From NCBI GenBank assembly GCA_011620045.1, contig WOZY01000124.1:1-5608 (forward strand): a stretch of DNA of 5,608 bases. Direction: 5' to 3'. This document shows, piece after piece, positions 1-4,505 of the stretch; position 1 is the stretch's first letter, and the number at the start of each line of letters is the position of its first letter. Below the pieces are notes generated by a model. The model ran no database searches. It worked only from the letters and a program-made list of their open reading frames with translations, and was not told where the DNA came from. Position numbers and translations under genes: made by a program. Origin of the DNA: Mesotoga sp. GTDB lineage: Bacteria > Thermotogota > Thermotogae > Petrotogales > Kosmotogaceae.

Positions 1-258
1 GCGGACGTTCTGAGAACTGAGGGCATAAAGATCATTGGTTTCATAGATGATTCGTCAGCAAAACAGAACGGAACATTTCATGATCTTCACGTCTTTTCGC
101 CAGAAGAAATCGACGGAAAAGAAGATACCGCAGTTATTGTTGCCTCCTTCAGACATGCGACCAATATAGTCAAGAATGCAAAAGATAGAGGTTTAGATAA
201 TGTAATGGTCTTCACCATATCCAAATTGGGCAAAGTCGAACTTGAGCAAGTAGATTAG
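1..258 (+). CDS. 3' end of a Rossmann-like protein, probably polysaccharide-associated (partial)
   Basis: Frame 1 is open from the first base to a TAG at 256-258, giving the last 85 residues of a protein whose start lies outside the window. The visible part has the pattern of a nucleotide-binding-like alpha/beta domain. A strand followed by an acidic turn (IIGFIDDSSAK, residues 11-21) leads to a short strand and the segment FSPEEI, then a hydrophobic strand (AVIVASF) and a helix. This resembles the small Rossmann-like domain found in PglD N-termini, CapD/FlaA1-type sugar enzymes and the C-terminal halves of some sugar methyltransferases. Which of these it is cannot be decided from 85 residues. 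It is upstream of and co-directional with nucleotide-sugar genes, which fits a surface polysaccharide role. The stop lies 4 bases before the first heptamer-repeat arm. Confidence 0.6.
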   Translation, partial: ADVLRTEGIKIIGFIDDSSAKQNGTFHDLHVFSPEEIDGKEDTAVIVASFRHATNIVKNAKDRGLDNVMVFTISKLGKVELEQVD

Positions 259-262
259 AGCA

Positions 263-374
263 GGGTGTGATTCACAAGGTTTAGGGTCTAGTAAAGATTA
301 TCAAATGATCGCAAAACGTCGTCCAGAATCCAATATTGTGCTACTTCCAGACCCTAAACCCATACCCCAAACCC
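263..374. repeat. GGGTNTR-type 4+4 heptamer inverted repeat, copy 1 (intergenic)
   Basis: The left arm is four 7-base units at 263-269, 270-276 (degenerate), 277-283 and 284-290. The right arm, in reverse complement, has units at 348-354, 355-360 (one base short), 361-367 and 368-374. The loop-proximal units pair well: GGTTTAGGGTCT at 279-290 is the exact inverse of 349-360. The 57-base loop (291-347) contains TATCAAATGATC, which recurs with one change in copy 2. The element begins 4 bases after the upstream stop and ends 9 bases before the GGAGG of the aminotransferase, filling most of the gap. No T-run follows the right arm, so it does not look like a standard intrinsic terminator. Confidence 0.8.
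352..374 (-). other. Candidate G-quadruplex motif on the minus strand
   Basis: Read on the minus strand, the right arm of the first intergenic element has four G-runs, complementary to C-runs at 372-374, 365-368, 359-361 and 352-354. The loops between them are 3 to 4 bases, so it meets the usual G3+N1-7 pattern. It follows from the heptamer periodicity and may have no function of its own. Confidence 0.35.
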
Positions 375-392
375 TGAGAAGGTGGAGGTTCT

Positions 393-1709
393 ATGCATAT
401 CCCATTGTTTGATTTGACCAGGCAGTACAGTGATTTGAGAGAAGAGATACTCGGAAAGATCGATGAAGCGCTTCTCGGGGGGAGGGTAATTCTCGGTGAA
501 GCCGTAAAAGAGCTGGAACAAAGCGTAGCAGATCTTATCGGCGTTAAACACGCGATTGGTGTAGCAAACGGTTCCGATGCTCTTCTTATCGCCGTCGCCG
601 CTCTGGGAATTGGTCCTGGAGACTACGTGATAACTACTCCTTACACTTTTTTTGCTACCGTGAGCTGCATTACCAGAAATGAAGCAACGCCGATTTTTGC
701 AGATATCGATCCGATAACCTACAACATCGATCTTGACAAAGTGGAAGAGCTGCTTCAAACACATCCCGAAAGAGAAAGGATAAAGGCTATCATCCCCGTT
801 CATTTATTTGGTCAGTCTATGGAACTCGGTCGACTCGAGAATATAAGAGAGATATACGGCCTCAAGATAATTGAAGACTGTGCGCAATCGATAGGTGCAA
901 GATGGACCTATCCTGACGGTTCAACGGAAATGACGGGTTCAATCGGGGATCTTTCAACGTTCTCTTTCTTTCCAACTAAGAATCTTGGAGCTTATGGTGA
1001 CGGTAGGATGATCACAACAGATGACGACAAGCTTGCCGCTTTCTGCAGGAGCTACAGAGTCCACGGCTCGCCCGTTAAGTATGTTCACGACATGATAGGA
1101 ATCAACTCGAGACTCGACGAGCTTCAGGCCATAGTACTTAACACAAAACTCAAACACCTACAAGAATATGAAAAGAGAAGAATTGAAATAGCAACGAATT
1201 ATCAAGCCGAGATGACAAGAAACGGCTTGAACGTTGCGGGTTGTGGGTTGTCGGTTGTGGGTGAAGATCAATTTCCTTCGGACAACACACAACAAATAAC
1301 GAAGGACCGCTCTTCGCACAACGCACAACCTACAACGTACGACGATGTGGTGATCCACTGCCCTTCTGTTCCTTATTCGGTGAACGGCAAACCGAGAACG
1401 GCTAACGATTACTGCTTCTCTCACGTTTTTCATCAATACGTTGTGAGATTCGAGGGATTCAGTAGAGAACAGAGAGATTCGTTGAGGGATTACTTAACTG
1501 AACAAGGCATAGGCACCTCGATCTACTATCCTATGGGCCTTCACCAGCAGAAGTGCTTTGAGTACCTTAACGTCCCGACAGGAAGCTTCCCGGTAACAGA
1601 GAAAGCCTGTGAAGAAACGCTTGCTTTACCGATATTCCCCGAGATGAGAGACGAAGAGATCGAGTATGTAGTCGAGAAAATTGCTGAATTTGTGAAAAAC
1701 AGGGTCTAG
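393..1709 (+). CDS. DegT/DnrJ/EryC1/StrS-family PLP aminotransferase, WbpE/WlbC-like UDP-sugar 3-aminotransferase
   Basis: The 438-residue product is a fold-type I PLP enzyme of the nucleotide-sugar aminotransferase family. Family marks are the N-terminal IPLFDLTRQY, NGSDAL (60-64 region), the cofactor-binding Asp162 in EDCAQSIGA, the predicted Schiff-base Lys196 in FFPTKNLGAYGDG, NSRLDELQA (238-246) and the C-terminal GIGTSIYYPMGLH with LPIFPEM. With the neighbouring genes, the likely role is cytosolic transamination of UDP-3-keto-GlcNAcA from glutamate, as WbpE does. GGAGG at 384-388 lies 4 bases before the ATG and supports the start. The protein is longer than the usual 360-400 residues. 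Residues 281-317 are encoded exactly by a heptamer inverted repeat in the variable region before HVFHQYVVR, far from the PLP motifs. Arg205 stands where the family usually has the second Gly of GDGG. The stop codon lies inside another repeat arm. Family is certain; exact substrate is inferred from context. Confidence 0.9.
   Translation: MHIPLFDLTRQYSDLREEILGKIDEALLGGRVILGEAVKELEQSVADLIGVKHAIGVANGSDALLIAVAALGIGPGDYVITTPYTFFATVSCITRNEATPIFADIDPITYNIDLDKVEELLQTHPERERIKAIIPVHLFGQSMELGRLENIREIYGLKIIEDCAQSIGARWTYPDGSTEMTGSIGDLSTFSFFPTKNLGAYGDGRMITTDDDKLAAFCRSYRVHGSPVKYVHDMIGINSRLDELQAIVLNTKLKHLQEYEKRRIEIATNYQAEMTRNGLNVAGCGLSVVGEDQFPSDNTQQITKDRSSHNAQPTTYDDVVIHCPSVPYSVNGKPRTANDYCFSHVFHQYVVRFEGFSREQRDSLRDYLTEQGIGTSIYYPMGLHQQKCFEYLNVPTGSFPVTEKACEETLALPIFPEMRDEEIEYVVEKIAEFVKNRV
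1233..1343. repeat. GTTGTNN-type 4+4 heptamer inverted repeat inside the aminotransferase gene
   Basis: The left arm is four 7-mers at 1233-1239, 1240-1246, 1247-1253 and 1254-1260. The right arm (reverse complement) is at 1316-1322, 1323-1329, 1330-1336 and 1337-1343. The total is 111 bases, exactly 37 codons in phase with the gene (residues 281-317), so it adds peptide without breaking the frame. The 55-base loop is itself structured. GAAGA at 1263-1267 faces TCTTC at 1311-1315, TCCTTCG at 1274-1280 is the exact inverse of CGAAGGA at 1300-1306, and two further ACAAC cores 7 bases apart (1282-1286, 1289-1293) lie between them. Bases 1325-1343 are the exact inverse of 3987-4005 in the S23-bearing element, tying the two together. 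Confidence 0.85.
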
Positions 1710-1783
1710 AGTCTGGGGTCTAGGGTTTGGCCAGAACTATCAAAAGATCTTTTTCTATACCCCATACCCGATTATCGAGACCC
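1702..1783. repeat. GGGTNTR-type 4+4 heptamer inverted repeat, copy 2 (aminotransferase end / intergenic)
   Basis: Left-arm units are at 1702-1708, 1709-1715, 1716-1722 and 1723-1729. Right-arm units in reverse complement are at 1756-1762, 1763-1769, 1770-1776 (degenerate) and 1777-1783. TGGGGTCT at 1714-1721 is the exact inverse of 1778-1785. The first unit supplies the last codons and the TAG stop (1707-1709) of the aminotransferase. The 26-base loop holds TATCAAAAGATC (1738-1749), nearly the same as in copy 1, and the perfect palindrome AAAAGATCTTTT at 1742-1753. The right arm ends 7 bases before the GGAGGT of the next gene. Confidence 0.8.
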
Positions 1784-1802
1784 CATTTGCGGAGGTATTC
1801 CC

Positions 1803-2534
1803 ATGCCTAACATCCGGAAAGGAATTAACGTAATAATCGAAGACGGAGCAAAGATTGGTGACAATTGCGTAATAGGCCACAACGTTGTAATCCACAGAGG
1901 TGTGATCATAGGAGACGATGTAACGATTGGAGATAATACAGTCCTTGGAAAGGAGCCCTTCGCAGCCAGTACAAGCGCCACGACAAATATTGAAGAGCTC
2001 AAACCACTATCAGTCGGCAATGGTACGACAATAGGCGCATCGTGCGTTATCTACAAGGGGGCCTCGCTGGGGGAAAAGTGCTTTGTCGGCGATCTAGCAA
2101 CAATTCGAGAGAAGACAACAATCGGAGACAGAACAGTAGTCGGAAAGGGAGCCACTGTCGAGAACGGAACTTCAGTTGGAAAGAGAGTGAAGATTGAAAC
2201 CGGAGCCTATATAACAGCCTTCTCAACTGTAGAAGACTACTGCTTCATTGCTCCAGAAGTGACATTCACAAATGACAACTATCTGGGCAGAACAGAAGAG
2301 AGAAAAAAGCATTTCAAAGGGCCAACATTGAAGAGGGGAGCTCGAATCGGAGCAAACGCTACTATTCTTCCTGGAATAGTAATAGGCGAGGATGCCCTCG
2401 TTGCGGCTGGAAGCGTAGTTACAAAAGATCTTGCACCACGAAACATATATGCCGGGATTCCAGCAAGATACATGCGCGAAGTCCCAAAGGAACAACTGAT
2501 AGAAGAACAAGTATTCTACGAAGAACGAGAATAA
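1803..2534 (+). CDS. Left-handed beta-helix N-acetyltransferase, WbpD/WlbB-like
   Basis: The 243-residue product is built almost wholly from hexapeptide repeats with Ile/Val at every sixth position (for example IGDNCVIGHNVVIHRGVIIG, residues 18-37), the signature of trimeric left-handed beta-helix acyltransferases. The C-terminal half matches the nucleotide-sugar N-acetyltransferase type. It has FTNDNY (155-160), an extended loop up to KGPTLKRGARIGANATILPG (172-191), then AAGSVVTKD and the closing YAGIPARYM. With the aminotransferase just upstream it is best read as the acetyl-CoA-dependent enzyme that acetylates the new 3-amino group of UDP-GlcNAc3NA. The N-terminal helix is longer than in the roughly 190-residue WlbB proteins, with an additional set of hexapeptides before residue 70. 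GGAGGT at 1791-1796 lies 6 bases before the ATG. No signal peptide is seen, so it is cytosolic. The family is secure; substrate assignment is by context. Confidence 0.88.
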   Translation: MPNIRKGINVIIEDGAKIGDNCVIGHNVVIHRGVIIGDDVTIGDNTVLGKEPFAASTSATTNIEELKPLSVGNGTTIGASCVIYKGASLGEKCFVGDLATIREKTTIGDRTVVGKGATVENGTSVGKRVKIETGAYITAFSTVEDYCFIAPEVTFTNDNYLGRTEERKKHFKGPTLKRGARIGANATILPGIVIGEDALVAAGSVVTKDLAPRNIYAGIPARYMREVPKEQLIEEQVFYEERE

Positions 2535-2545
2535 CAAGAAAAATC

Positions 2546-2569
2546 GGGTATAGGGTCTAGGGTTTAGGG
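2546..2569 (+). other. Candidate G-quadruplex motif on the plus strand
   Basis: Four GGG runs at 2546-2548, 2553-2555, 2560-2562 and 2567-2569 are separated by uniform 4-base loops (TATA, TCTA, TTTA), a canonical intramolecular quadruplex pattern. It would also be present in the mRNA. The pattern is a direct consequence of the heptamer array, so folding in the cell is a possibility only. Confidence 0.4.
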
Positions 2570-2619
2570 TCTGGCAAGAAAATGCTCTACCTAAACCCCA
2601 TACCCCAGACTCCAGACCC
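2546..2619. repeat. GGGTNTR-type 4+4 heptamer inverted repeat, copy 3 (intergenic)
   Basis: This is the cleanest copy. Left-arm units are at 2546-2552, 2553-2559, 2560-2566 and 2567-2573, all starting with GGGT. Right-arm units in reverse complement are at 2592-2598, 2599-2605, 2606-2612 and 2613-2619. The best pairing is in a shifted register: GGGTTTAG at 2560-2567 is the exact inverse of 2591-2598, that is the third left unit against the innermost right unit. The loop is only 18 bases and lacks the TATCAAAWGATC core of copies 1 and 2. The element starts 11 bases after the acetyltransferase stop. The rest of this gap (2620-2659) holds nothing recognisable before the next ribosome binding site. 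Confidence 0.82.
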
Positions 2620-2669
2620 ATTCACAACTATAGGCTTCAAGAATTATATGAGGAGTACAGGAGGTTTTC

Positions 2670-3974
2670 ATGCTCAAAGAAAGAATTCTAGACAGATCGG
2701 CAAGAATAGGTGTAATCGGTCTCGGCTATGTAGGTCTACCTTTGGCTGTTGAGAAGGCCAAGGCTGGATTCAAAGTGATCGGATTCGATATCCAGGAAAG
2801 TAAAGTCGAAATGGTCAATGAAGGCCACAACTACATAGGCGATGTTGTCAACGCAGACCTCGAGAAGATCGTTTCAGATGGCCATCTTCGCGCTACAGCC
2901 AATTTTGACGAACTCGCAGGTTGTGATGTGATAGCCATATGCGTTCCGACTCCGCTTGACGTCTTCAAGCAGCCTGATCTTACCTACGTGATCAACTCAA
3001 CAGAAAATGTCGCGAAGAGACTCCATAAAGACATGCTTGTCGTGCTCGAATCTACCACATACCCCGGAACGACAGAAGATGTTATGAAGCCAATCCTTGA
3101 AGAAACAGGTCTGGTCTGCGGAAAGGACTTCTATCTCGCCTTCAGTCCCGAAAGAGTTGATCCCGGAAACCTGAGATACAAAACGAAGAACACACCGAAA
3201 GTCGTCGGCGGCGTTGGCCCCGAATCCACGGAAGTAGCTAAGCTTCTCTACGAATCGGTTCTCGATGCGGAAGTCTTCGTCGTTTCATCTCCAAAGGAAG
3301 CGGAGATGACAAAGATTCTCGAAAATACATTCAGGATAGTGAACATTGCCCTAATTAACGAGATGGCTGTCGTCGCGGACAAAATGGGTATAAACATATG
3401 GGACGTGATAAATGCTGCCTCTACGAAACCCTTTGGCTTCATGCCCTTTTTCCCCGGTCCTGGAGTCGGTGGCCACTGTATACCAATAGATCCCTTCTAT
3501 CTGACCTACATTGCGCGCAAGTACGACTACCACACTCGCCTGATAGAACTCTCCGGAGAGATAAACGACTCAATGCCTGAGTACGTAGTGACTAGAATAA
3601 TGAAGGCCCTAAATGAACGCGGCAAATGCATGAACGGCGCAAAAGTCGTCATGCTCGGTATTGCATATAAAGAAGATATAGAGGACATGAGAGAGTCCCC
3701 GGCATTGAAAGTTCTCGAACACCTTGAAAAGAATCATGCCCAAGTCTCTGTAGTCGATCCTTATGTATCCGAATTCATATGGGAAGAAGAGACCGTTAAA
3801 ACCGTCAACCTTACTGAAGAGCTAATTAAAGAGTCCGACGCAGTGATAATCACTACAGCGCACAAGAAGCTCATGGACTATCCGATGATCGTAAAGAACG
3901 CGAAATACATCTTCGACGCAAAAAACGTCCTCAGCAAAATGGGGATCGCAGGCGAAAACGTTGAAGTTCTTTAG
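2670..3974 (+). CDS. UDP-N-acetyl-D-glucosamine 6-dehydrogenase, WbpA-like (UDP-glucose/GDP-mannose dehydrogenase family)
   Basis: The 434-residue product oxidises the C6 hydroxyl of a UDP-hexose to a carboxylate in two NAD+-dependent steps. The N-terminal Rossmann domain opens with GVIGLGYVGLPLA (14-26). Then come VPTPLD (92-97), ESTTYPGTTE (127-136) and SPERVDPGN (159-167). The central domain has the conserved Lys215 and Asn219 in MTKILENTFR, and the predicted catalytic Cys270 in PGPGVGGHCIPIDP (262-275). The C-terminal UDP-binding domain has AYKEDIEDMRESPAL (332-346). Length and motif spacing are normal for the WbpA/TviB/WecC branch, so the gene appears intact and has no inserted repeat. 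Next to the WbpB-, WbpE- and WbpD-like genes the expected substrate is UDP-GlcNAc, giving UDP-GlcNAcA. GGAGGT at 2660-2665 sits 4 bases before the ATG. The stop is followed after 5 bases by the left arm of the S23-bearing element. Confidence 0.92.
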   Translation: MLKERILDRSARIGVIGLGYVGLPLAVEKAKAGFKVIGFDIQESKVEMVNEGHNYIGDVVNADLEKIVSDGHLRATANFDELAGCDVIAICVPTPLDVFKQPDLTYVINSTENVAKRLHKDMLVVLESTTYPGTTEDVMKPILEETGLVCGKDFYLAFSPERVDPGNLRYKTKNTPKVVGGVGPESTEVAKLLYESVLDAEVFVVSSPKEAEMTKILENTFRIVNIALINEMAVVADKMGINIWDVINAASTKPFGFMPFFPGPGVGGHCIPIDPFYLTYIARKYDYHTRLIELSGEINDSMPEYVVTRIMKALNERGKCMNGAKVVMLGIAYKEDIEDMRESPALKVLEHLEKNHAQVSVVDPYVSEFIWEEETVKTVNLTEELIKESDAVIITTAHKKLMDYPMIVKNAKYIFDAKNVLSKMGIAGENVEVL

Positions 3975-3979
3975 GAACC

Positions 3980-4488
3980 GTTGTGCGTCGTACGTTGTAG
4001 GTTGTTGGAAGCTGAAGATCACCGAAGTTTATTAGGATAATCGGAAAGAAAACTCACATATCTAAGTGGATAACTTACGATAGACAAGGTTTTTGGAGGT
4101 TTGAATTGAGATCATACAAAGAATTGGATGCATGGAAGCTTAGCATGGAATTGGCACAGAAAATCTATGAGATCACTAGAGACTTCCCTGCACGCGAAAC
4201 GTACGGGCTTTCTTCTCAGATGCAACGAGCTGCTGTGTCTGTTCCTTCAAATATTGCCGAGGGCTCTGGGAGAAATTCGAGAAAGGAATTTGTGCAGTTC
4301 ATTTATCATTCTCGCGGGTCTCTCCTTGAATTGGAGACCCAGCTCGAACTATCTAGAATGCTTGGTTACTTACATGAAGAGAAATACAGCGAAACTGCCA
4401 AACTGATTACGAGAGTTCACAGGATAATCAACGGCTTAATCTTTTCACTTAAGAATTCACGCACAACCAACAACCCACAACCTACAAC
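3980..4488 (+). mobile_element. Candidate mobile cassette: S23-family gene between GTTGTNN heptamer inverted arms
   Basis: The left arm has four 7-mers at 3980-3986, 3987-3993, 3994-4000 and 4001-4007. The right arm (reverse complement) has four at 4461-4467, 4468-4474, 4475-4481 and 4482-4488. Between them lies only the S23-family gene with its own ribosome binding site, plus about 90 bases of leader (4008-4094) in which no further gene is seen. The arm design is the same as in the two short elements inside the flanking enzyme genes. Bases 3975-3997 (which include GAACC just outside the arm) are identical to 4658-4680 in one of them. The leader contains TGAAGATCA (4013-4021), also found just inside the left arm of the aminotransferase copy (1262-1270). 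No clear target-site duplication is visible. Calling it mobile is inference; the nested architecture is directly seen. Confidence 0.55.
4095..4100 (+). promoter_or_regulatory. Ribosome binding site that decides the TTG start of the S23-family gene
   Basis: GGAGGT lies 5 bases before a TTG at 4106-4108. No ATG or GTG is suitably placed in this frame, and the TTG start gives the expected N-terminus (RSYKELDAWK) of the family. Confidence 0.8.
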
Positions 4489-4501
4489 CTCGGAAGGATG
4501 A
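4106..4501 (+). CDS. Four-helix-bundle protein of the S23 / 23S rRNA intervening-sequence protein family
   Basis: The 131-residue product carries the family's hallmarks: SYKELDAWKLSMELAQKIYEIT (helix 1, from residue 3), YGLSSQMQRAAVSVPSNIAEGSGR (33-56) and EFVQFIYHSRGSLLELETQLELSRMLGYL (61-89), then a last helix. Family members were first noticed in intervening sequences of 23S rRNA genes, and they are related to the Avd accessory proteins of diversity-generating retroelements, which are basic pentameric barrels that bind nucleic acid. Their cellular role is poorly known. Here it is not in rRNA but in a sugar operon, enclosed by inverted heptamer arms. Its last 13 residues (119-131, ending in PQPTTSEG) are encoded by the right arm and the few bases after it, so the gene and the repeat are fused at this end. 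The TGA ends 4 bases before the ATG of the next gene. No reverse transcriptase or template repeat is in the window. Confidence 0.85.
   Translation: MRSYKELDAWKLSMELAQKIYEITRDFPARETYGLSSQMQRAAVSVPSNIAEGSGRNSRKEFVQFIYHSRGSLLELETQLELSRMLGYLHEEKYSETAKLITRVHRIINGLIFSLKNSRTTNNPQPTTSEG
4492..4497 (+). promoter_or_regulatory. Ribosome binding site of the 3-dehydrogenase, inside the end of the S23 gene
   Basis: GGAAGG lies 8 bases before the ATG at 4506 and overlaps the last sense codons of the S23-family gene. It begins 3 bases after the right heptamer arm ends. With the TGA at 4499-4501 this suggests translational coupling. An ATG at 4498 is in another frame and is not the start. Confidence 0.65.
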
Positions 4502-4505
4502 TTTC

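Noticed and set aside
263..374. Intrinsic terminators at the gene junctions
   Set aside because: The inverted arms can form hairpins but pairing is imperfect and no T-run follows the right arms, and the downstream genes belong to the same pathway.
354..803. Minus-strand open frames overlapping the enzyme genes (also 954-1436, 2223-2621, 3248-3533, 4457-4711, 4947-5537)
   Set aside because: They lie antisense to well-supported genes, have no family-like sequence or proper ribosome binding sites, and several are kept open by the stop-poor heptamer arms.
1233..1343. CRISPR array
   Set aside because: Units are 7 bases, directly abutting, and in facing arms, with no spacers of regular length and no cas genes.
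2546..2573. TTTAGGG-like repeats resembling plant-type telomere DNA
   Set aside because: Only four units per arm, degenerate, facing inverted arms and within a bacterial operon; the resemblance is a chance effect of the heptamer composition.
4013..4041. Sigma-70 promoter for the S23-family gene (TGAAGA, 17-base spacer, GATAAT)
   Set aside because: The -10 is acceptable but the -35 matches only three of six positions; too weak to list as a feature.
4128..4406. Plus-strand 92-codon frame inside the S23-family gene
   Set aside because: Out-of-frame shadow of a gene with clear family motifs.
3980..4488. Standard insertion sequence
   Set aside because: No transposase motif, and no clear target-site duplication next to either arm.
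3975..4505. Diversity-generating retroelement, because the S23 family is related to Avd
   Set aside because: No reverse transcriptase, template repeat or variable repeat is visible in the window.
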